Shown here in pieces: positions 56,916 through 64,000 of a DNA stretch of 64,000 nt (its first letter is position 1; every line of letters starts with the position of its first letter). The DNA comes from Oscarella lobularis (Eukaryota; Porifera; Homoscleromorpha; Homosclerophorida; Oscarellidae). The notes beneath the pieces were generated by a model that did not search any database, was not told where the DNA came from, and was given only the letters and a program-made list of their open reading frames with translations. Where the stretch lies: positions 2,666,001 through 2,730,000 of the forward strand of contig NC_089182.1 in the NCBI RefSeq assembly GCF_947507565.1, given 5' to 3'. The position numbers and the translations under genes are program-made.

Positions 56916-57137
56916 ATGATCGAAATCACCTGTAACGACCGATTGGGAAAGAAGGTGCGGGTGAAGTGTAATCCAGACGACACCGTTGGAGATTTGAAGA
57001 AGCTGGTCGCCGCTCAGACGGGCACGCGGTGGGACAAAATCGTCTTGAAGAAATGGTACACAATTTACAAGGATCACATCACCTTGGAAGACTACGAAAT
57101 ACACGACGGCATGAACTTGGAACTGTACTATCAATAA
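56916..57137 (+). CDS. UBL5: Ubiquitin-like protein 5 (Hub1)
   Basis: Single-exon ORF of 73 residues, nearly identical to UBL5/Hub1: [73 protein letters not shown]. The family ends in YY-x rather than a Gly-Gly tail, so it is not conjugated. It binds the spliceosome protein Snu66 and affects 5' splice-site choice, and also has mitochondrial stress-response roles. Length is exactly typical. Confidence 0.97.
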   Translation: MIEITCNDRLGKKVRVKCNPDDTVGDLKKLVAAQTGTRWDKIVLKKWYTIYKDHITLEDYEIHDGMNLELYYQ

Positions 57138-57225
57138 TTAGAATAGCATTGTCGTCGAACGAGAAAAAAACTTTGAAAAAAATCTAAATGTTTGTCACGC
57201 GATAGTTCTGTCTTTTGTCATGACA

Positions 57226-57975
57226 TCATAGAAATAAATTTGTTCTAAGCATTATTTCGACAAATTCTTTGGAACTGACAGCGGCGTCACCGTCTCTGTC
57301 GGCGACGTTGATCATTTCCTTGAGTTCGTGATCACTCATTCTCTCTCCCACTTCGTCGCAGACGAGTCTCAGATCTTCCACGGTAATTTTTCCTTGTTTC
57401 TGCTTGTCAAAGAGGTGAAAACCCTGCATGATTTCGTCGTGCAGGTCACGATCGTTGCCCTGTTTCTCCGTGACAAATCGAAGAAATTCTTCGAATCCTA
57501 TCGTCTGACCGCAATTCAAATCGTCTATCATATTACGAGCGTCGACGATCGAAATGGGAAATCCCAGTATGCGCATCGCCCTTTGAAGTTCTCTGTCGTC
57601 GACCGATTGACTCGAGTCGACGTCGAACGCATCGAATACCATTCTCAAGTCTCTGATCTCTTGGGCCGTCAATACTTCGAGCATCTTACAATTGGGTTTT
57701 AGACCCATAAAAGTCTTTTCGCGTTCGTCGGACGAAGTTTTGCGATCTTTATCCGCACTTTCCTTGGGACGTTGACGATCGCCTCGATCCTTTTTACCTT
57801 TGTACGATTCTCGTTTTTGCTCCTCTTTGCGTTCCCTGAAGGCGGCGAGACGGCTTGTTGCCATGATGGGGCGAATCTGTTTACTTTTCGGCACCACAAG
57901 TGCACGTGAGGAAGCCTCACCCCCGTCACGTGGGACAAGGGCGTTTGCGTTCAACTCACACAGGGCGTTCTCCAT
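57226..57975 (-). CDS. Centrin-like EF-hand protein with long basic N-terminus
   Basis: Uninterrupted ORF of 249 residues. After a Lys/Arg-rich N-terminal region (FRERKEEQKRESYKGKKDRG) come four EF-hands: AFDVDSSQSVDDRELQRAM (good Ca ligands), IDDLNCGQTIGFEEFLRF (degenerate), HLFDKQKQGKITVEDLRLVC (partly degenerate) and INVADRDGDAAVSSKEFVEI (good). The spacing AQEIRDLRMVFDAFDVD, ALxxLGFPxS and GQTIGFEEF is centrin/caltractin-like. Centrins act at centrioles and basal bodies. ATG 57975 is the first start; MATSRLAAF at codon 38 is a possible alternative. The long N-terminus is unusual for centrin, so a centrin-related paralogue is possible. Convergent with UBL5. Confidence 0.75.
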   Translation of the reverse strand: MENALCELNANALVPRDGGEASSRALVVPKSKQIRPIMATSRLAAFRERKEEQKRESYKGKKDRGDRQRPKESADKDRKTSSDEREKTFMGLKPNCKMLEVLTAQEIRDLRMVFDAFDVDSSQSVDDRELQRAMRILGFPISIVDARNMIDDLNCGQTIGFEEFLRFVTEKQGNDRDLHDEIMQGFHLFDKQKQGKITVEDLRLVCDEVGERMSDHELKEMINVADRDGDAAVSSKEFVEIMLRTNLFL

Positions 57976-58286
57976 AGGCGTTCTTCGACCGAGCGTTCGA
58001 TCGCCTTCAAAATAGCCGTCTACTCGTATAAGAATATATAATTGACACTCGGCACCGTTTCAAAGACGAACTTGACCGATTTTTCAAGAAATTTTGTCAG
58101 ATAATCAAACCGGAAAGGTAGACAACATCGATCAGGAAATTGCCCGTTTTCCTATCCGCTACACCAGTGGTGCACTTGTATAAGAAAGAGCGGCGTTTCA
58201 CGAGGGCGTATCCCGCGAGCGTGATCCTTAGGGTGGGTGTCTTGTTTTTCACCGCCCTATCTTCTTTAGATCCTCGCGTCACGACA
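57976..58286. other. Divergent promoter region between the centrin-like gene and the PTK7-like gene
   Basis: 311 bp. An A/T-rich element ATAAGAATATATAATTG near 58028 could be a TATA region for the plus-strand gene. A tctttag acceptor at 58264-58270 may close a 5'-UTR intron. No ATG occurs upstream in a frame that would add a signal peptide. Confidence 0.4.
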
Positions 58287-59831
58287 TGAATTCAAATTCA
58301 AATGAAACAGGTAAAGACGAATAGCTATGTCGTATGTATAATCACTTGACGAAGACAATGCTGCAGTAGAAACAGGACTTTCGACACGTGATCGAATCCT
58401 CCTCGCTTCGTTGACTCCATCGATAGTAGTGCTGGTTGGAATAATTATTTTCCTGCTACTCTGGCGCAGGAAAAGAACGTCGGAACACTCGGACCAGGAA
58501 CGCATAATCGACGAAACAGACGGCAGATCCTCGCCAGCAAACGACACACTCAAATCGAACAAAAGCAGCAAACACGGAGAGAACTTTGGTACACACATAT
58601 AGCCAATATATGAAAATTCACGGGGCGAAAAACCTTCTGATAGCCCACGAAGCGAACGAGAATCCGACCTATCTCGCGCCGCCGAACGCCCGATCCAAAT
58701 CGGCGAACGTAACGTGGATGCCAACGACCGATCTCTACCAATCGAAACGAGGTCGAGGCGGCTGGCGATTTCCCCCGCTTCTCGGCATCGAACAGGAATT
58801 CCCGCGCGATCAACTTTGCACGATAAAAAATCTCGGCGAAAGTCCATTGGCCAAGGTCGAAAAAAAAAAAGAAACACAGATAATTTCCACATAGAAAAAT
58901 ATTCGAATTTTCTCTATAGCTGATTCAAGGCGAGGCGACGATGCTAATCGAAGACGAACCGACGTCGACGACGGTGATCGTGAAAACGGTGAAAGACAGC
59001 GCGACGAACGCCCAATTGGGTCAATTCAACGAGGAAATTCGCACGCTCGCCGCGCTCCAGCATTCGAACGTACTCGAACTCTCCGCCGTCTGCACGACGT
59101 CGCATCCGATGAGCATGATCTTTCGCATCGAGGACTTTATCGGCTTGCAATCGTATTTGCACACGGCCGCCGCCTGTCACGAGCCGTTCGGCGACACGAG
59201 TTTCTTTTCTCGAAATTCGATTGGCTCCGCTTTTTCCGATCTTCTCATATCGAACGATCTTCTCGCCATATGTCATCAGGTCGTCCAAGGGATGGCGTAT
59301 CTCGCCAAGGAGGGCTACGTTCATAAGGACTTGGCGGCGAGGAATTGCTACATTAGCGACGGCGTTCACGTCAAAATTTCGAATTTTGGAATTGCGCTCG
59401 ATGCATCGTCCGACGATTACGTTCAGTTGCCGCTCGCCGCCGGAACGATGCCGCGAAATGTGAAATTGAGTCACGTTCCGCTGCCCATTCGTTGGATGGC
59501 GCCCGAATCGCTTCAAAGCGGTCTCTTTACGACCGAATCCGACGTCTGGTCGTTCGGTATTCTCATGTGGGAAGTGTTCGCCTTGGGCAAGCGACCGTAC
59601 GAGTTTTCGACGGATAAGGAGGTGCTGGAGCAGGTTGCGAAGCACGGGCACACGATCGATTGCCCGCCCGGATGCCCGCCAGAAATTCACGCGCTCATGA
59701 CGAAATGTTGGCGACAGACGCCCGAGTCGCGTGCCACGTTCGACGAGCTGCGCGTCGCGATGGATAAGTGGATCAAAGAGGGAAGATTCAGCGATCACGA
59801 TCGATCGACGTCGTCGACGACGGCCTTGTGA
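58287..59831 (+). CDS. PTK7-like receptor pseudokinase with a very short ectodomain
   Basis: Four exons from ATG 58287 to TGA 59829; phases agree. The protein opens MNSNSNETVETGLSTRDR, about 21 residues, with no signal peptide or Ig domains, then a TM helix (LTPSIVVLVGIIIFLLLW). A juxtamembrane linker leads to the kinase-like domain: FPRDQLCTIKNLGESPLAK (Gly loop lost), TTVIVKTVKDS (Lys kept), YVHKDLAARNC (HRD to HKD), VKISNFGIAL (DFG to NFG), PIRWMAPESLQSGLFTTESD and VWSFGILMWEVFALGKRPYE. The FPR start, HKDLAARNC and weak metal motif resemble PTK7/CCK4/OTK, a catalytically inactive Wnt/PCP co-receptor. Human PTK7 has seven Ig domains; here none are found. Confidence 0.78.
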
Positions 59832-60027
59832 TAGCCAAAAAATTTATAGGATATATATGAAACCTTGATTTGATTAGATGTTTTTAATTGAATTAAAACT
59901 GTGGGTCCCGTCGTTTTGACTACTAGATGTTGTAGGTTATTTATAGTCGCATTGTATATGTACCACTTTGTTTTAGTATTGTTGTACCCCGCACAATGAT
60001 TAATTAATTAAGATTTTACTTGTCTAT

Positions 60028-61964
60028 TTAGCGTTCTTCTTGCTTGGACTTCGCCTTGACGAGCCGTTTCTCTCGTTCGACGTTCGCTAGCACGCCTGTA
60101 TCTTTCCAACTCCTACGGCACATGTTACGATTTCTGACAAAATCAAATAACTGTATGATGAGACCTCGTCCTTCTGTGCTCTCATCATATCGACAGCGGA
60201 CTCTTTGTATTGATTTTCCCTAAAACGATCTTCAGCGACTTGCTGTTTGGGCGAGTCCTACACAGCAATGGTTTCTTTGAATATAATAAAAGCTATTCTG
60301 CTATTACTCCTTCAGGGAAAAAGCCTAGATATGCCTGTTTCCAAAGGTCGTGCGGATTTCTATAGATAAACGATGCATTGACTTTAAATGAGTGTATTCT
60401 GTAGCTTAATTAACCTGGCATTGATTCTTCCAATATTTCCTCCGGGTAGAGGAGGCGCGCCTGCATGGAAATGAAGAGAGATGAGCTTTCTACAGGCTAA
60501 CCATTACAGACAATACCAATTGAACCCAAAGAATCACTTCCAGATGAAATTACTAACGGCTTGCCAAAATCAAATTGACTAACGTGACTAAAGAGTAAAA
60601 AATTCGGCTAATTCGTAAAACTGGCTTTACAAAACTGTGCGTGCCTTAGTGGAGTGTGAAAAATCAGACTGCTAATCAAAGCATTCGTCCTGTTAATCAG
60701 ACCCGTTGATTTCGAACTGTAAAACTACGGACAATGTATAGTACAGTATTCCCAATGTTTAATTTTAAAAGTGCTGACTTGTAAGTGGCCGCCAGTTGTG
60801 TGAGAAATAAATCGAAGCAACTTGCAAACGACTTTTCGTTTCTCGGAATCAAAGTTCTGCATTATTCACCCACTCTTTCCTTTTGTTGTCTAGGTAAATA
60901 GGAGAGACAAACCTGAAAGACGTCATACTTGCTTCCAATGATTATCAGAGGAGTTGAAAACAAATCAAGCAGATCTTTGTCCTAAATCAGCGTTAATTAA
61001 ATGCCTCTCTTTCTCTTCTCGTAACGTGAAATAAATTTACAGGATGATCATCGCCATATTTTCTCCAGGCGTTTTTTCTCAACTTTTCAGCAGCTCTAGA
61101 GACGCAGTATAAGAACACGAGATAAACGCATATTATTAATTGAATTAGAACCGCGGTTCCTTTGCTGTTAGATCAGCTAATGCTTTAGAAATTTTCTGAC
61201 GCAGCTAGACAAAAAAATTATGTGCGTCAAAGAAGAAGAATCTCTTTGGCTACCTCTTTGAGAAGAGTCTCCAATGTGTGGTATAAATCCTCGGGCTTGG
61301 ACAAATCCAAAACAATAGCAAAAGACAGAGTTCTATCAAATACAAATAAATATTTCTATATTTCTTTATTGATTTTTTGGTCTCCTACTTAATTGTTCCT
61401 TCAGTGATAACGGCGTCCAGTAGTTGTGTCAAGGAAGTTCCGCCGCCAAGTTCCCAAATGTGAGCCACGTTCTTTTTCTAATCCAAAAACGTCTTCGATA
61501 GTAAATCAATTGATTAATCAATTAATTAACCAGATGAGCTCCGCGAGCTTGCTTTCGACCGAACGTGTACTCCAAAGCAACGGTCGGTTTCGGCGATTCT
61601 TCACTGAAATAAAAAGTTTAGAACGCTAGATCGATTTGTTCTAATTTACCGTTCGAGAAATCTCAATACGACGGTTGTTTTGCCCTACACGTCAATATCT
61701 CCATAGCAACGCAATTCGACTCGAGCTACAACTCCTAACCGCGTTTTTGCTGCCCAGGAAAACAATTCCGGAATCTTGTAAGGCCTCTAAACGTTGCTGT
61801 GCACCTATAAGGTGAGTTCGCTCTATGTCTACTACACCTTCGCGGTCGCTTTCAGCTCTGTTTCGTTCATTCAGAGCTAAAGACCAAATGGACTTGGCTT
61901 CTCTGTAAAGCACGTTTGAAAAACCCGACGCATACGAACCGAATTACCTCTTTTCGGAAGACAT
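60028..61964 (-). CDS. DYNC2LI1: Cytoplasmic dynein 2 light intermediate chain 1
   Basis: About ten exons from ATG 61964 (MSSEKR) to TAA 60028. Segments: FLGSKNA/GKTTVVLRFLER (P-loop split by an intron), PKPTVALEYTFGRKARG, AHIWELGGGTSLTQLLDAV, FAIVLDLSKPEDLYHTLETL, RKNAWRKYGDDHPDKDLLDL, FSTPLIIIGSKYDVFQV, then GAPPLPGGNIGRINA and a basic tail (NVEREKRLVKAKSKQEER). Ras-like fold. It is the light intermediate chain of the retrograde intraflagellar transport motor, consistent with a ciliated animal. The first coding exon is only 17 nt. It is complete. Confidence 0.92.
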
Positions 61965-62690
61965 CTCAAAAGATGCTAAGGGCCTAAGCGCGCGCTAAGA
62001 TTCCGACATGGACAGACATGGACACGCCTTCTCGCCGATCTTTGTCCGTCTTATTTGCCGCCGTTCCGCCCCCGATCGTCGCGCCTGCTCCGCGAACCTC
62101 TCTGCCGAACCTTCGAGCGTGTTTACGTTCGGTTCGTTTCTCCGAGGGGCCCTCGCGAGGTTCGCGTACGGTTCGCTTCGCTGTCCCGTATATACTTTTC
62201 TTACTCGCTATAAGTACATACTGGCCTTCGCCCCCAAAGTACATTAATATATAGTCAGTCAGTCAGTCGGATTATGCACCGCTTTCACCCGCAGTATTCA
62301 ATTAGGCGGGCGATGGACAGGGTCTACTATTTAGTACGCCAGCCTTGCACGAATCCTGTGTGTATATGGACCAGGTCAACAATTTGACAGAAACATCTTT
62401 GGACTACCCTCACCGAGGCGGTGCAAACTGGACCTTTTGGGTACGGGTACCCAGGCACACCAGCGGAGAGGTTCCCTCTGCTGATGTTGCCTGGGGATAC
62501 TGTATCACAAAACACACGCAGGACTCTAATTATTATTTAGACACTTTATATAGAATCAAACACTTTCTGCCGCCTTTGCTCTGACTATCCTGCATCGAGA
62601 CGTCGGCGACGAGGCCTGCGTCTTCGATGCGGGATGACCCACTCCACTCGCGTGAGCACATGCAGTGTGCGACGGACGATCCGGAGACGG
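61965..62690. other. Intergenic DNA without recognised genes
   Basis: Contains short open frames without domains, GC-rich sequence with several TTCG-type inverted words (about 62120-62200), and an (AGTC)4 run at 62253-62268. Nothing resembles a gene or RNA that I can name. Confidence 0.4.
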
Positions 62691-62818
62691 GCCCGTCGTG
62701 CAAAACATTCGCACCCACAACACATTTCTCTCCATCGTCGAAGATACGTGATCGTACGACGCGAGAGATGTGCCCGTCGTGCGAGACATTCGCACCCATA
62801 ACACATTTCTCTCGATCG
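62691..62818 (+). repeat. Two-copy direct repeat of about 46 bp, spaced 81 bp
   Basis: Copy 1 starts near 62691 and copy 2 near 62772. Both contain cccgtcgtgc, acattcgcaccca and aacacatttctctc, with a few substitutions. The spacing suggests an 81-bp tandem duplication whose inner part has diverged. Confidence 0.75.
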
Positions 62819-63360
62819 ACAGACTCTCTTGCTGCGCGCGAGAATCGTAGCGATTGCACGCGGACAGCCAGAGACGCCTGCACTCTTTCCACTGTCTATC
62901 GGTACGGATTCGGAGCAGCGTCAGTATTACCACTGATCAAGACTGCTCGCGATCGGTACTGATACTCGGGTCAAATCGGATATCATTAATCGGTATTTCC
63001 ATTTCCAGAGAGTAGTACCCTCTTACTATATGCCAAAAAAACGGGGTTTTGTCCTTAATGACTTTGACGCTACGGCGTGTAGGTCACTCGCTCGATAATA
63101 CAATTGCCATCTTCAAAATCGCGTTTTCTGCATAGCAACAGTACATGGAAAAATTTTCGCCGCCCACCAGAAACGATTAATTTAATTACACCGCCGTTTT
63201 CGTCGAATAAACGAACCTCGTTAGTCCCTTTTCAAAAAATTTTGGGAACGCCTACTATTGAGGAGCAAGTGTCTCCATACCCGGTCCGTTGCTAGGCTCG
63301 CCTACGCAATCTCCTCCCTTTTGATGACGTTCTCGTGACGTCACTGACAACTAACAACTC

Positions 63361-64000
63361 GGTGTACGTAATCCACCGGCATGCCGTGTATATATTTCGG
63401 CAGGCGGTGTAATTACTCTGCCGGCAAGCGGTGTATATATTCCGGGAAGCGGTGTACGTACTCCGCCGGCAGGCGGTGTATATATTCCGGCAAGCGGTGT
63501 ATGTATTCCGGCAAGCGGTGTATATATTCCGGAGAGCGGTGTATACATTCCAGCAGGCGGTGTACGTACTCCGCCGGCAGGCGGTGTATATATTCCGGCA
63601 AGCGGTGTATATATTCCAGCAGGCGGTGTACGTACTCCGCCGGCAGGCGGTGTATATATTCCGGCAGGCGTGTACGTACTCCGCAGTCAGGCCGGTGTCT
63701 TTATTCCGACAGGCGTGTATGTATATATTCCGGCAAGCGGTGTATATTACGGCAAGCGGTGTACGTACTCCGCCGGCAGGCGGTGTATATATTCCGGCAA
63801 GCGGTGTATATATTCCAGCAGGCGGTGTACGTACTCCGCCCGAAGGCGGTGTATATATTCCGGCAAGCGGTGTATATATTCAAGCAGGCGGTGTACGTAC
63901 TCCGCCCGCAGGCGGTGTATATATTCCGGCAAGCGGTGTATATATTACGGCAAGCGGTGTACGTACTCCGCCGGCAGGCGGTGTAAATATTCCGGCAGGC
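63361..64000 (+). repeat. Minisatellite of alternating 21-bp and 24-bp units, running off the right edge
   Basis: At least 640 bp of two unit types: GGCAAGCGGTGTATATATTCC (21 bp) and a 24-bp form with the core GCGGTGTACGTACTCCGCC. They alternate in a loose higher-order pattern with point variants. The cores GTATATA and GTACGTAC are palindromic. Because 21 and 24 are multiples of three, several frames stay open on both strands, which produces long repetitive ORFs without start context or splice support. Confidence 0.88.

Noticed and set aside
58944-59798. 284-codon open frame antisense to the PTK7-like kinase exon
   Set aside because: No domain; it mirrors a GC-rich coding exon whose plus-strand reading has clear kinase motifs.
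62008-62254. Overlapping open frames in the right intergenic region
   Set aside because: Short, low complexity, no domain, and similar frames occur on both strands.
63381-63986. 201-codon ORF through the minisatellite as a repetitive protein gene
   Set aside because: The frame is open only because unit lengths are multiples of three; other frames are open too, and there is no start context, signal peptide or splice site.
63361-64000. Repeat array as a CRISPR array
   Set aside because: Units are contiguous without unique spacers, and the window is eukaryotic.

Overview
This window reads as nuclear DNA from an early-branching animal with a very compact genome, most likely a sponge. The gene set is animal: a TAL/SCL-type bHLH, a POU factor, DROSHA, a PTK7-like receptor, PKA, EPS15, C9orf72 and DYNC2LI1. 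Most introns are only about 45-75 bp, with GT-AG ends and often AT-rich 'ttaatta' interiors, and most intergenic gaps are under 300 bp. A homoscleromorph sponge such as Oscarella or Corticium would fit, but that is inference from compactness, not from a marker gene. All exon joins given here come from reading frame, splice dinucleotides, intron phase and similarity to families recalled from memory. No search was run.

Layout from left to right. TRPA1-like ankyrin protein (-, cut by the left edge), DNAJC14-like chaperone (-), TPR-JmjC oxygenase (+), Kelch/EGF/TM/kinase receptor (+), PSMD13 (+), SLC35A sugar transporter (+), C2H2-POU factor (+), long CCDC17-like protein (-), SREK1IP1 (+), DROSHA (-), DBT (+), TAL-like bHLH (+), C9orf72 (-), a kinase with two AGC domains (+), SRRD (+), PKA catalytic subunit (-), PIF1 (+), EPS15 (-), GH2 glycosidase (+), TylF-like methyltransferase (-), a GH2 relic, EBNA1BP2 (-), HSDL2 (+), an unrecognised GNAT-fold protein (-), RNF170 (+), PSMG3 (-), UBL5 (+), centrin-like (-), PTK7-like pseudokinase (+), DYNC2LI1 (-). 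The last 2 kb are non-genic and end in a minisatellite that runs off the right edge.

The genes do not form one pathway. The clearest organising feature is head-to-head pairing: about ten divergent pairs, several with only 40-90 bp between start codons, which implies shared bidirectional promoters. The most interesting content is in protein architectures: a DROSHA whose first RNase III domain has lost its catalytic residues and which seems to lack the terminal dsRBD; a C2H2 finger joined to a POU domain; a Kelch-repeat receptor kinase; a kinase with two AGC domains and a predicted myristoylated N-terminus; and a PTK7-like pseudokinase with almost no ectodomain.
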